From JAWKWH01 sp963669455 (GTDB lineage Bacteria; Pseudomonadota; Alphaproteobacteria; Rhizobiales; Rhizobiaceae), in contig OY770026.1 in NCBI GenBank assembly GCA_963669455.1, forward strand, positions 868,001 through 932,000: 64,000 bases of DNA, read 5' to 3'. The notes below the pieces were generated by a model, which had not been told where the DNA came from, did no database searches, and saw nothing but the letters and a program-made list of their open reading frames with translations. The position numbers and the translations under genes were made by a program. Positions 49,566-59,281 of this stretch are shown here, piece after piece; position 1 is the first letter of the stretch; the number at the start of each line of letters is the position of its first letter.

Positions 49566-52292
49566 ATGGTCAATTTTGGCGTCATCGCACGTAAAATGTT
49601 TGGTTCGGCAAATGACAGGCGCATCAAGGCGATGCACCCGGCCGTACAGGCAATCAATGCACTTGAAGATGAGCTGGCAGCCTTGTCTGATGAGGCATTG
49701 GCGGCGCGTACCGAGGCTTTCCGTCAGCAGATCGCTGGGGGAACGGCGCTCAATGATCTCCTGATCCCCGCATTCGCGACGGTGCGTGAAGCCTCCAAAC
49801 GTGCTTTGGGCCTGCGCCCCTTCGATGTGCAGCTGGTCGGCGGTATGGTTTTGAACAATGGCGGGATTGCCGAGATGCGGACCGGAGAGGGCAAGACGCT
49901 GGTTGCGACCCTGCCGGTCTATCTCAATGCCCTTGCGGGCGAGGGCGTGCATGTGGTGACGGTCAACGACTATCTTGCCGCGCGTGATGCCGAATGGATG
50001 GGGCGTATCTACACGTTTCTGGGTCTTAGCGTCGGTGTCATAAGCCATGGTATGGATGATGAAGAACGCCGGGCGGCCTATAATTGCGACGTTACCTACG
50101 GTACCAACAACGAGCTTGGCTTCGACTATCTTCGCGACAATATGACATATGAGCGCGACCGGATGGTTCAGCGCAGTCATAATTTCGCGATCGTTGACGA
50201 GGTGGACTCGATCCTGATCGACGAGGCACGCACACCGCTGATCATTTCAGGGCCTCTGGAAGACAAATCCGATCTCTATGTGGCCATCGATAAGTTCATT
50301 CCGCAATTGTCGAAGAGCGATTACGAGCTCGACGAAAAACAGCGTTCGGCAACGTTCACCGAGGACGGTACCGAAAACATCGAAAGCCTGCTGCGTGAAG
50401 CCGGCTTGTTGAAGGGCGACAATCTCTACGATGTCGAAAATGTAGCGATTGTTCACCATGTTAATTCGGCGTTGCGAGCGCATGCTCTCTTTCAGCGGGA
50501 TCGCGACTATATCGTCCGCAATGGCGACGTGGTGATCATCGACGAGTTCACCGGCCGGATGATGCCGGGACGGCGGTTTTCCGAGGGGCTTCACCAGGCA
50601 CTGGAAGCCAAGGAAAACGTAAAGATCCAGCCGGAAAACCAGACGCTCGCCTCAATCACCTTCCAGAACTATTTCCGCATGTACAATAAACTTGGCGGCA
50701 TGACAGGCACCGCGCTTACCGAGGCAGAGGAGTTCGGCAATATTTACGGCCTTGAGGTGACTGAAGTGCCGACAAACCTGCCGGTCTCGCGCCTTGACGA
50801 AGATGACGAGGTTTACCGCACGGCGGAAGAAAAATACCGGGCGATCGTCCGCGAAATCAAGGATGCCGCCGCCAAGAAGCAACCGGTATTGGTGGGTACG
50901 ACATCGATCGAAAAATCCGAAGCGCTTGCTGAGCGCCTGCGCGCTGAAAACTTCAATGCGTTTGAAGTGCTCAATGCGCGCCACCACGAACGCGAGGCAC
51001 AGATCGTCGCCCAGGCCGGCAAGCCGGGCTCGATCACCATCGCCACGAACATGGCCGGGCGGGGTACCGATATCCAGCTTGGCGGCAATGCGGACATGCG
51101 GATTGAAGCCGAGCTTGGCGATATGGCTGAAGGCGAGGAGCGCGATGCCAAAGAAGCCGAAATCCGCGCCGACGTGCAGCGCCTAAAAGATGAGGCGCTT
51201 GCGGCCGGGGGGCTTTATGTTCTGGCGACGGAACGCCATGAAAGCCGGCGTATCGACAATCAGCTCCGCGGACGTTCGGGCCGGCAGGGCGATCCCGGGC
51301 GATCAAAGTTCTTTTTGTCGCTACAAGACGATTTGATGCGCATTTTCGGATCCGAGCGTATGGACGGGATGCTTAGGAAGCTTGGTCTGAAGGAGGACGA
51401 GGCAATCGTCCACCCCTGGATCAACAAGGCGCTTGAGAAGGCACAGAAGAAGGTCGAGGCCCGGAATTTCGATATTCGCAAGAATGTTTTGAAGTATGAC
51501 GATGTGATGAACGATCAGCGCAAGGTGGTGTTCGAGCAGCGCCTGGAACTGATGGATGGCGAAGATCTTTCTGAAACCGTCGCCGAAATGCGCGAGGATG
51601 TGATCAACGATATGGTTGATCGCCACATCCCCGAAAAGGCCTATGCGGAGCAGTGGGATATCAAAGGCCTGAAAGAGGGCGTCGCAGCCTATCTGAACCT
51701 CGATCTTCCTGTTGATGAATGGGCAGCCGAAGAGGGCATTGCCGAAGACGATATTCGCGAACGTTTGACGGAAGCGGCAAACAAGGCTGCGGCCGAACGG
51801 ACAGAGCGATTTGGCTCTGAAACCATGGTCCATGTCGAAAAATCTATTTTGCTGCAGACACTTGACCATTTGTGGCGCGAGCATCTGGTCAATCTTGATC
51901 ATCTGCGTTCCGTGATCGGATTTCGCGGGCTGGCCCAACGCGATCCACTCAACGAGTACAAGGGTGAATCGTTTGAAATGTTCCAGGCGATGCTTGGCAA
52001 TCTGCGCCAGGCGGTGACGGCGCAACTGATGCGGGTCGAAATCGTGCGCGAGGCGGCTGACGCTCCCCCGCCCGAGGCGCCCGAAGGCGAGGGCCACCAT
52101 ATTGATGCCTCAACCGGTGAGGATGATTTCGGCGAGGCTGACGTGCTGCTTCGCACTATACAGAACAATGCCGTGCCAGCGTCTGAGCGGAATCCGGACG
52201 ATCCTTCGACATGGGGCAAGGTGGGACGCAATGAGGCCTGCCCATGCGGTTCCGGCAAGAAATTCAAACATTGCCACGGTGCGTTTAACTAG
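49566..52292 (+). CDS. secA: Preprotein translocase ATPase SecA
   Basis: A 908-residue motor that pushes unfolded proteins through SecYEG. Walker A lies in MRTGEGKTLVATLP (about residues 103-116), the DEAD-type Walker B in IVDEVDSILIDEARTP (about 208-223), the second nucleotide-binding fold in TNMAGRGTDIQLGGNAD, and a C-terminal zinc finger in NEACPCGSGKKFKHCHG for SecB binding. AAAGGA precedes ATG 49566. The TAG stop is formed at the TA target of a 93-bp repeat (52292-52384). Confidence 0.97.
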   Translation: MVNFGVIARKMFGSANDRRIKAMHPAVQAINALEDELAALSDEALAARTEAFRQQIAGGTALNDLLIPAFATVREASKRALGLRPFDVQLVGGMVLNNGGIAEMRTGEGKTLVATLPVYLNALAGEGVHVVTVNDYLAARDAEWMGRIYTFLGLSVGVISHGMDDEERRAAYNCDVTYGTNNELGFDYLRDNMTYERDRMVQRSHNFAIVDEVDSILIDEARTPLIISGPLEDKSDLYVAIDKFIPQLSKSDYELDEKQRSATFTEDGTENIESLLREAGLLKGDNLYDVENVAIVHHVNSALRAHALFQRDRDYIVRNGDVVIIDEFTGRMMPGRRFSEGLHQALEAKENVKIQPENQTLASITFQNYFRMYNKLGGMTGTALTEAEEFGNIYGLEVTEVPTNLPVSRLDEDDEVYRTAEEKYRAIVREIKDAAAKKQPVLVGTTSIEKSEALAERLRAENFNAFEVLNARHHEREAQIVAQAGKPGSITIATNMAGRGTDIQLGGNADMRIEAELGDMAEGEERDAKEAEIRADVQRLKDEALAAGGLYVLATERHESRRIDNQLRGRSGRQGDPGRSKFFLSLQDDLMRIFGSERMDGMLRKLGLKEDEAIVHPWINKALEKAQKKVEARNFDIRKNVLKYDDVMNDQRKVVFEQRLELMDGEDLSETVAEMREDVINDMVDRHIPEKAYAEQWDIKGLKEGVAAYLNLDLPVDEWAAEEGIAEDDIRERLTEAANKAAAERTERFGSETMVHVEKSILLQTLDHLWREHLVNLDHLRSVIGFRGLAQRDPLNEYKGESFEMFQAMLGNLRQAVTAQLMRVEIVREAADAPPPEAPEGEGHHIDASTGEDDFGEADVLLRTIQNNAVPASERNPDDPSTWGKVGRNEACPCGSGKKFKHCHGAFN

Positions 52293-52384
52293 GGCGTTTT
52301 GCGGTTTCTTTGAACCGCGTGTATCCGCTTGGAACTATTGAAGCATTTTTCGCTTCTATGACTCCGTTTGAGCGAAAAATGCTC
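52292..52384 (-). repeat. TA-flanked 93-bp two-hairpin element, copy 2
   Basis: The reverse complement matches 13580-13671 almost base for base (start GAGCATTTTTCGC, end AAAACGCCC). TA lies on both sides (52290-52291, part of the secA stop codon, and 52385-52386). Both internal hairpins are preserved; the second has a changed base. Just outside, 52387-52408 carries the dispersed motif TCCTGCCATAAACTGGATT. The bases to 52522 hold nothing else that I recognise. Confidence 0.75.
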
Positions 52385-52522
52385 TAGCTCCTGCCATAAA
52401 CTGGATTGCCTACTGAAATCACCCTATTCACCGGCGATTTGGATTTGATGCCAAATTCCAACCGTTTTTTAAGCGTTGGGCGCTATGACCTTAGCTCATA
52501 GAGCGATTTGGAGTGAGCGGGT

Positions 52523-53938
52523 TTGCGATTTTCCGCAGCATCGACGGCTGAACGCCTGCTGCCCAGGCAGTTGGCGGAAAAATCGCGTCCGCTGTTTGAC
52601 CTGGTTGATTCAGTCATTTCGCAGCCCGGAGAGCGCGGCAAGGCCGGGTTGATGTCGCTGGCGGCCTTTGCCATCCGCATGGTCAGTGCCGTCATCGCTT
52701 TTGTTTCCCAGGTCTTGCTGGCCCGATGGATGGGCGGCTTCGAATACGGGATATTCGTGCTCGTATGGGTTACGGTGGTGATTGTCGGAAGCCTCTCCTG
52801 CCTGGGCGTGCACACATCCATCATACGATATGTTCCGGAGTATTTTGAGAAGGGCAAGCTTGCCGAACTGCGCGGCATTTTGCTGGCGTCAAGATTGTTT
52901 GGATTGATCGTTTCGACGTTTTTTGCTGTGCTTGGCGCAGTTGGTATCTGGTTGTTTTCGCCATCAATCGAGAGCTACTACATGCTCCCGTTTTACCTGG
53001 GTATCGTTTGTATTCCCATGATTGCGCTGTCGGATATCCTGCAAGGTATTGCGCGTGCCAATGGTTGGGTCATTTCGGCATTATCGCCGACCTATCTTAT
53101 TCGCCCGGTGCTGATCCTGCTCACCATGGTGGGTGCCTTGGCGCTTGGCTATCCGCCCTGTGCCGAGACCGCCGTGATTTCAGCAATTATCGCAACATAT
53201 GCAACGACGCTGATCCAACTGACAGGCATCACTACCCGGGCAGATAACAGCGTTCCGGCCGGTCCCAGGGCCTATGAGCCGAAGATCTGGCTGACGGTTT
53301 CAATGCCGATCTTCCTGGTCGAAGGGTTCTTCTTTCTGCTTACCAATGCCGATGTGCTGATGGTTGGACGGTATATGTCGCCGGATGATGTGGCGGTTTA
53401 TTTCGCCACCGTCAAAACACTTGCGGTGGTGCATTTTATCTATTTCTCCGTGAAGGCCGGTGTTGCCCAGCGCTACGCCCATTATGCCCATTCGGGAGAC
53501 AGGATTGCGCTTGCGGCTTTTGCGCGTGAAACCGCGACCTGGACATTTTGGCCATCGGTCGCGATGGGGCTTGCGGTGCTGGTGTTTGGTGAATTCCTGC
53601 TTGGCCTGTTCGGCCCTGACTTCAAAGCCGGATATCCGCTGCTGTTCGTGCTGGTCGCAGGTGTTGTGGCGCGGGCGTCGGTGGGGCCGGCGGAAAGTCT
53701 GTTGACGATGAGTGGAAATCAGAATGTGTGTGCGGCAGTCTATGCGGTCATGCTGACATTCAATGTCGGGCTGAACATCTTGCTCATTCCACAATACGGA
53801 CTTTGGGGTGCAGCGGCGGCGACGGGGCTGGCCATGGGGTTTGAAGCGGCGGCGCTGGCCTTTATCGTCTGGCGCCGGCTCGGGATCGTTATGGCGGTAT
53901 TTTTGCCTGTGTCGCTCGGCTCGGAGGGCAAGTCCTGA
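52523..53938 (+). CDS. Polysaccharide flippase (MATE/Wzx-like)
   Basis: A 471-residue multi-pass membrane protein with about 12 hydrophobic segments from residue 45 on. SQVLLARWMGGFEYGIFVLV is the hallmark of oligosaccharide flippases of the MOP superfamily, which move lipid-linked sugars across the inner membrane. The first 45 residues are soluble. Start TTG 52523 is used because the frame is closed further upstream. Its stop overlaps the next gene (TGATG), so the two are co-translated and probably build or modify one cell-surface glycan. Confidence 0.85.
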   Translation: MRFSAASTAERLLPRQLAEKSRPLFDLVDSVISQPGERGKAGLMSLAAFAIRMVSAVIAFVSQVLLARWMGGFEYGIFVLVWVTVVIVGSLSCLGVHTSIIRYVPEYFEKGKLAELRGILLASRLFGLIVSTFFAVLGAVGIWLFSPSIESYYMLPFYLGIVCIPMIALSDILQGIARANGWVISALSPTYLIRPVLILLTMVGALALGYPPCAETAVISAIIATYATTLIQLTGITTRADNSVPAGPRAYEPKIWLTVSMPIFLVEGFFFLLTNADVLMVGRYMSPDDVAVYFATVKTLAVVHFIYFSVKAGVAQRYAHYAHSGDRIALAAFARETATWTFWPSVAMGLAVLVFGEFLLGLFGPDFKAGYPLLFVLVAGVVARASVGPAESLLTMSGNQNVCAAVYAVMLTFNVGLNILLIPQYGLWGAAAATGLAMGFEAAALAFIVWRRLGIVMAVFLPVSLGSEGKS

Positions 53939-55218
53939 TGGCCGCGATACCGCTGATGGAGGAACTTGCCGCCGGCCCATCGGGAATGATGATTTCCAAT
54001 CTGACAAGGTTGGATCCCCAGCCCACCGGATTGGCCGAAACCGCTTTGAATACGCAGGTCAATGCGGAACGCCGGCTTTCCATCTATCCGTCGTCGGCGG
54101 GTTTTGACCTGATCGAGGAACTGGATTTCCTGTCGGCCAGGACCGTCGAGCCCAATATTTTTTTCAACCCGCGCTTTCTGGCTCCCGCGATGCCGAGGCT
54201 GGAGGACAGGGAAGTCAGGCTTGCGGTAATCCGGGACAATGGAGAGCAGAAAAGCCGGCTAAGGTTTCTGGTTCCGTTCTCGATTGAAAAACCCGCCATT
54301 TCGCTGGGCGTCACGGTGATGCGTACCTGGTCAAGCCCCTTTGCGCCGGTGGGTACGCCGTTGATCGATCGTGACGATCCGGTTGGCGTCTTGCAGGATT
54401 TTTTCGACATGCTCTCGCGCGGGCATCTCAAGCTGCCAAAGGTGCTGGTGCTGCCCGATATCCGCCTGGAAGGCTCGGTTGCAGGATTGCTGCGCATGGT
54501 CGCGATGGATCGCAACCTGCCTGTTCACACAACAGCGCGCTGTCAACGTGCTTTTCTGGAAAGTGACGCCGAGCCGGATGATTATCTGCGTGAATCCTTG
54601 TCCCCCCATCATTTTCGCGAATTTCGCCGCCTGAACCGCAGATTGAGCGAACAAGGCGAGCTGATCCATCATGTTGCGCGGCAGCCCGATGAAATCAGGC
54701 TTGGTCTTGAGACATTTCTGACGCTTGAGGCAAAGGGCTGGAAAGGGCGGGCGGGAACGGCGATGGTGATCGACCGTTATCGCGCTGCGTTTGCCCGCGA
54801 GGCTGTGCACAGGCTGTCAGAGCAGGGGCTTTGCCGCATCCATTCCCTGCAACTGGATGGCAAAACAATCGCCAGCCTGATCGTCTTCATCGAGGCCGGC
54901 ATTGCCTATACGTGGAAAACCACGTTTGATGAAAGCTGGCAGTCCTATTCGCCAGGTACGCTTGTGATGATCGGGGCGACACATAATCATCTCGATGATC
55001 CCAACATAACCGCCACCGATTCCTGTGCTGATTCCGATCACCCGGTGATGAACCGCCTCTGGTCGGAGCGTCGCGAAATGGGTTCCCTAGTCATCGGATT
55101 GACACCCGGTTCGGATCGGGCTGCACGGCAGGCAGTAAAGCAGATGCACCTTTATCATGAGAGCCGCAACGTGGCGCGCCTGGTGCGTGACCGGGTCAAA
55201 AACATGCTGGGCCGCTAA
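53938..55218 (+). CDS. CelD/BcsL-like GNAT acyltransferase
   Basis: A 426-residue cytoplasmic protein. The C-terminal half (about 250-390) has a GNAT fold of the CelD/BcsL type: FLTLEAKGWKGRAGTAM, LDGKTIASLIVFIEAGIAYT and WKTTFDESWQSYSPGTLVM. Family members are found in cellulose and exopolysaccharide loci and are thought to acylate sugars. Starting inside the stop of the flippase gene, it is likely to modify the glycan that the flippase exports. No glycosyltransferase is adjacent, so the polymer is unknown. Confidence 0.8.
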   Translation: MAAIPLMEELAAGPSGMMISNLTRLDPQPTGLAETALNTQVNAERRLSIYPSSAGFDLIEELDFLSARTVEPNIFFNPRFLAPAMPRLEDREVRLAVIRDNGEQKSRLRFLVPFSIEKPAISLGVTVMRTWSSPFAPVGTPLIDRDDPVGVLQDFFDMLSRGHLKLPKVLVLPDIRLEGSVAGLLRMVAMDRNLPVHTTARCQRAFLESDAEPDDYLRESLSPHHFREFRRLNRRLSEQGELIHHVARQPDEIRLGLETFLTLEAKGWKGRAGTAMVIDRYRAAFAREAVHRLSEQGLCRIHSLQLDGKTIASLIVFIEAGIAYTWKTTFDESWQSYSPGTLVMIGATHNHLDDPNITATDSCADSDHPVMNRLWSERREMGSLVIGLTPGSDRAARQAVKQMHLYHESRNVARLVRDRVKNMLGR

Positions 55219-55220
55219 CG

Positions 55221-56870
55221 CTACTGCGGGTTTCCTTTGATCCCCGCTTCGGCGACGGTACGATCGCGAAACTCACGGCGAATGACTTTGCCGGATGTGG
55301 TCAGCGGCATTGAATCCACGAACTCGATTTCGCGCGGATATTCATGTGCGGAAAGCCGCTCCCTGACCCATTTGCTGATATCGGCTGAAAGATCGTCATC
55401 GGGGCTGAAACCGGGTTTAACAACGATATAGGCCTTGACGATTTCCGTGCGAAGCGGGTCCGGTTTGCCAATGGCTGCTGCAAGGGCAACTGCGGGATGT
55501 CCGGTCAGGCAATCCTCGATTTCAACCGGGCCAATCCTGTATCCCGATGATGTGATCACATCGTCGTCACGGCCGAAGAAGTGAATGTAACCATCGGGAT
55601 CTTCGACACCCTGATCGCCGGTTGTCATCCAGTCACCGATGAATTTTTCGCGCGTTGCTCCGGGGTTATTCCAATATTCAAGAAACATCACCGGATCCGG
55701 TCGCGCGACTGCGATCTGGCCGGTTTCGCCCGGTTTGACCGGATTGCCGGTATCGTCGATGATTGCGACCCGGTGGCCTGGAACCGGACGCCCGATTGCG
55801 CCAGGCTTCATTACCCCGATCCCGGCACAGGCGGACACGACCAGATTGCATTCGGTCTGGCCGTAAAATTCGTTGATCACGATACCGAGTTCCGATTTTG
55901 CCCATTCGAAGGTCTCGCGCCCCAGAGCCTCTCCGCCAGAGCCGATCGTGCGAACCGAGAGATCGAAGCGTGCGGCTATGTTGTCGACCGTTTTCAACAT
56001 GCGCAGAGCCGTGGGCGGCACAAACATGTTTCGTATCTTTTGCCTTGCCGCCAGTTCAAGCGCTGCTTCCGGCTCGAATTTGGCAAACCGTCCGGCTACG
56101 ACCGGGACGCCGAGATAAAGCCCGGGCAGCAGCACATTGAGCAGCCCCCCGGCCCAGGCCCAGTCGGCGGGCGTCCACAATCTGTCGCCCTCATGCGGCA
56201 TGAATTCGTGATGCATGCGCACGCCGGGCATATGGCCCAGCAATACCCGATGCGCATGCAACGCACCTTTTGGCAGCCCGGTTGTTCCCGAAGTGAAGAT
56301 CATCATTGATGGATCATCTAGGCTGGTATCAGCTGTGGCGAATTCCTCTGGTGTTTCGGCCAGGATCCGGTCCAGCCCGACCGCTTCGCCGTCGTCGCCC
56401 TCAAAACAGATCATCAGCTCAAGTCCTTTAAGCTGATGACTGATATCCACCAGCTTTGCCAGGCCATCGGCGGTGGCGATGATCGCCTTGGCGCCAGAGG
56501 TCGCCAGCCGGTATTGAAGCGCTTCGGCACCGAACACCAAGGCAAGTGGTACGGCGATGGCGCCGAGCTTGTAGATTGCGATATGCGCGATTGCCGTGGC
56601 AAAGCTTTGCGGGAGCATCAGCGCGACACGGTCACCGCGGCGAACGCCATTGTCTGACAGCCAGCGGGCGAGCGCATTTGATTTTTTCGCCAGGTCGCCA
56701 TAGCTCAATGCCGGGCAGGGGCCGGTCTCGGCATGTTCGATCAGTGCCACGCGGTCGGGCTCGCGCGCAGCCCAGGCGTCGGAGCAGGCGGTGCCTATGT
56801 TGAATGTTTTGGGTATTTTCCAGGTGAAGTCGCGGTAGAGGGCTTCGTATGTCTCTCGCCGTTCAAGCAT
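55221..56870 (-). CDS. AMP-forming acyl-CoA synthetase
   Basis: A 549-residue adenylating enzyme that joins a carboxylic acid to CoA through an acyl-AMP. The phosphate loop TSGTTGLPKGALHAH (about residues 193-207), FYGQTECNLV (about 337-346) and the C-terminal catalytic Lys in LTTSGKVIRREF are intact. The sequence resembles medium-chain or acetyl-CoA synthetase-like proteins; the exact acid is uncertain. It lies 30 bases after a liv-type transporter operon on the same strand, so imported carboxylates or branched-chain acids are plausible substrates. Confidence 0.85.
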   Translation of the reverse strand: MLERRETYEALYRDFTWKIPKTFNIGTACSDAWAAREPDRVALIEHAETGPCPALSYGDLAKKSNALARWLSDNGVRRGDRVALMLPQSFATAIAHIAIYKLGAIAVPLALVFGAEALQYRLATSGAKAIIATADGLAKLVDISHQLKGLELMICFEGDDGEAVGLDRILAETPEEFATADTSLDDPSMMIFTSGTTGLPKGALHAHRVLLGHMPGVRMHHEFMPHEGDRLWTPADWAWAGGLLNVLLPGLYLGVPVVAGRFAKFEPEAALELAARQKIRNMFVPPTALRMLKTVDNIAARFDLSVRTIGSGGEALGRETFEWAKSELGIVINEFYGQTECNLVVSACAGIGVMKPGAIGRPVPGHRVAIIDDTGNPVKPGETGQIAVARPDPVMFLEYWNNPGATREKFIGDWMTTGDQGVEDPDGYIHFFGRDDDVITSSGYRIGPVEIEDCLTGHPAVALAAAIGKPDPLRTEIVKAYIVVKPGFSPDDDLSADISKWVRERLSAHEYPREIEFVDSMPLTTSGKVIRREFRDRTVAEAGIKGNPQ

Positions 56871-56900
56871 TTGCGATTGCAGCTTTTCGTCCGGATGTGA

Positions 56901-58268
56901 TTAGTTTTGCCTGATGCGCTCAGGCAACAGCCCGCCTGGAGAAAATCGCAAAACACAAAGCAGTACCAGGCCCATAATGATTACGCGCATATGCTGGGTG
57001 CTTTCAAGTAGGTGGTTCCGCACGGCATTGTCGTCGCCAAGCCATGCGGTTGTGTTGTCGATGAGCCATGCTCCGGCCGGCTCGGCTTCAATCCACAGGA
57101 GCCAGATAAGGAAGCCGCCGATCACCGCACCGAGATTATTGCCCGATCCACCAACGATGACCATGATCCAGATAAGAAATGTAAACCGCAGCGGATTATA
57201 GGTTCCAGGTGTGAACTGACCGTCGAGGGTTGTCAGCATGGCGCCAGCAATCCCGACAACGGCGGAGCCAAGAACAAATATCTGTAGGTGACGGCCGGTT
57301 ACGTTCTTGCCCATGGCCTCGGCTGCGACCTCGTTGTCGCGGATGGCACGGATCATACGGCCCCACGGAGAGTTCAAAGCCAAGACGCAAAGCATCAAAA
57401 TGATCACCAAAACGATGGCGAACAAGCTGGCGTAACAGAGCTTTACAAACAGGCTCGACCCCTCAATGACCAGTGACTGCAATTGTGTGCCGCGAGCGTC
57501 TGGGGAGAGCGTATCGAGGTAGCCAGCATTCAACCACTCGACCCAGCCGCGAAACCATTCGGATTGCTGCAAATTGTACTCATAGGGAACCGGACGGGGA
57601 AGTCCGGTTACGTTCTTGACGCCACGGGTGAGCCAATCCTCATTTTTCAAAAGGGCGATGATGATTTCGGATATTCCAAGTGTGGCGATGGCCAGATAGT
57701 CAGCCCGCAATCCAAGCGCAATTTTGCCAACGAGCCATGCCGCTCCGGCGGCAAACAAGCCTCCGACTATCCATGAGAACAGGATTGGCAATCCAAGACC
57801 GCCAAGATAACCATATTTACTGGCCTCGAATGTTTCGATGGCCTCTACCGCCGGATCAAAAAACAGGCGGATGAAAAAGAATGCGGCAATTGCCGTCAGG
57901 ATCAATATAGGGGTGCGGAAATGGCTGTTGGCCAGCCGCCGGTAGAGGAAGATAATTATTCCCGCCGAGACGATGATTGCCAGCGCTGAGAATGCCAGAT
58001 TTACGCCGCCAGCCGACCAGGCGCCGCCAACGGGCGGCTTTGACACCAATAGGGCAGCTACCCCGCCAAGGGCTGCAAACCCCATTGTTCCGACATTGAA
58101 CAGCCCCGCATAGCCCCACTGAATGTTGACGCCCAAGGCCATGATTGAGGAAATCAGGCAGAGATTGAGCAAACCAAGCGCAACTGACCAGGATTGGCCA
58201 AACCCGATTGCGGCCAAAAGTGCTGCCATGATCGAAAACGCCAAAATGGCGCGGGGCGTATTGCTCAT
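56901..58268 (-). CDS. Branched-chain amino acid-type ABC permease (LivM-like)
   Basis: A 455-residue inner-membrane permease with about ten hydrophobic segments. IQWGYAGLFNVGTMGFAALG and LGISEIIIALLKNEDWLTRG are LivM-type elements, and RAIRDNEVAAEAMGKNV is the cytoplasmic loop that contacts the ATPases. Its start overlaps the LivH-like stop by four bases. It is longer than Escherichia LivM, mainly through an inserted loop (about 205-255). Substrate may be amino acids, urea, amides or other small polar compounds. Confidence 0.88.
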   Translation of the reverse strand: MSNTPRAILAFSIMAALLAAIGFGQSWSVALGLLNLCLISSIMALGVNIQWGYAGLFNVGTMGFAALGGVAALLVSKPPVGGAWSAGGVNLAFSALAIIVSAGIIIFLYRRLANSHFRTPILILTAIAAFFFIRLFFDPAVEAIETFEASKYGYLGGLGLPILFSWIVGGLFAAGAAWLVGKIALGLRADYLAIATLGISEIIIALLKNEDWLTRGVKNVTGLPRPVPYEYNLQQSEWFRGWVEWLNAGYLDTLSPDARGTQLQSLVIEGSSLFVKLCYASLFAIVLVIILMLCVLALNSPWGRMIRAIRDNEVAAEAMGKNVTGRHLQIFVLGSAVVGIAGAMLTTLDGQFTPGTYNPLRFTFLIWIMVIVGGSGNNLGAVIGGFLIWLLWIEAEPAGAWLIDNTTAWLGDDNAVRNHLLESTQHMRVIIMGLVLLCVLRFSPGGLLPERIRQN

Positions 58269-59278
58269 ATCACTCTCCCCCGGAAAATGCCCGTCGGGCG
58301 GAACAGCAACACGATCACCAAGATGACGAACGATACCGCAAATTTATAGTCGGTCGACAGCAGTTGGACCAGACCGTCCGGCGCCCAGTCTTCGGGGACG
58401 AGATATTTGAGGAATTTTTTGTAGGCATAGGTGATGGTGACTTCGGAAAAGGCGATGATGAAACCACCGGCTATGGCTCCCATCGGTTTTCCCAAGCCGC
58501 CGACGATGGCGGCTGCGAACATCGGCAGCAGAAGCTGGAAATAGGTGAAGGGCTTGAAGGATTTATCCAGTCCATAGAGCGTTCCGGCAATCGTCGCCAA
58601 TCCGGCAGCAATGATCCAGGTGACGCGAACGACCTTGTCGGGATCGATGCCAGATAACAGCGCCAGGTTCTCGTTGTCAGAGTAGGCCCGCATCGATTTG
58701 CCGGTGCGGGTTTTTTGCAGAAACCAGAATAAAATCGCGACCAGCACAATTGCCAGGCCAAGGGTTAGAAATTGCGATGTCTTGATCGCCAGCCCTTCAT
58801 TCAACCCGGTCAGCTTTTTGAATTGACCTGCGGTGATGAGAAACCGGCTGCCGTCAGAGAAGTTCTGGTCGTCCGGTCCGATGATAAACCGCACCAGCCC
58901 GTTCATCACGAACATCACGCCTGTCGATGCGATGACGAAGGTTATCGGCGTGGCCTTGCGTTGACGATAATATTTGTAGACCGCCTTGTCGGTGCCAAGA
59001 ACGACCAGAGCTGTGGCGGCAATGCCAATGGGAAGGGCCGCCAGCGCGGTGGGCAGGGGACCAAGATGAATGCCCAGTGATTTAAGCCACCAGGTGGTCA
59101 AAACGACGGCCATCGCACCGAATGCCATCGTGTCGCCATGGGCAAAATTGGAAAACCGCAGGATGCCGAATACCAGGGTCACTCCGAGCGCACCCAGCGC
59201 CAGCTGCGAACCGTAGGCGATAGCCGGTACCAGGACGAAGTTGGAAAATAAAACCAGCGCGTTGAGGAAGTCGATCAC
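58265..59278 (-). CDS. Branched-chain amino acid-type ABC permease (LivH-like)
   Basis: A 337-residue permease with about eight membrane spans. GALGVTLVFGILRFSNFAHG near the N-terminus and AYSDNENLALLSGIDPDKVV in the cytoplasmic loop are LivH-type signatures; GGLGKPMGAIAGG follows. It pairs with LivM-like and two ATPases in one operon with overlaps or gaps of only a few bases. No periplasmic binding protein is encoded in the operon within this window. Confidence 0.9.
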   Translation of the reverse strand: MIDFLNALVLFSNFVLVPAIAYGSQLALGALGVTLVFGILRFSNFAHGDTMAFGAMAVVLTTWWLKSLGIHLGPLPTALAALPIGIAATALVVLGTDKAVYKYYRQRKATPITFVIASTGVMFVMNGLVRFIIGPDDQNFSDGSRFLITAGQFKKLTGLNEGLAIKTSQFLTLGLAIVLVAILFWFLQKTRTGKSMRAYSDNENLALLSGIDPDKVVRVTWIIAAGLATIAGTLYGLDKSFKPFTYFQLLLPMFAAAIVGGLGKPMGAIAGGFIIAFSEVTITYAYKKFLKYLVPEDWAPDGLVQLLSTDYKFAVSFVILVIVLLFRPTGIFRGRVI

Positions 59279-59281
59279 CGC

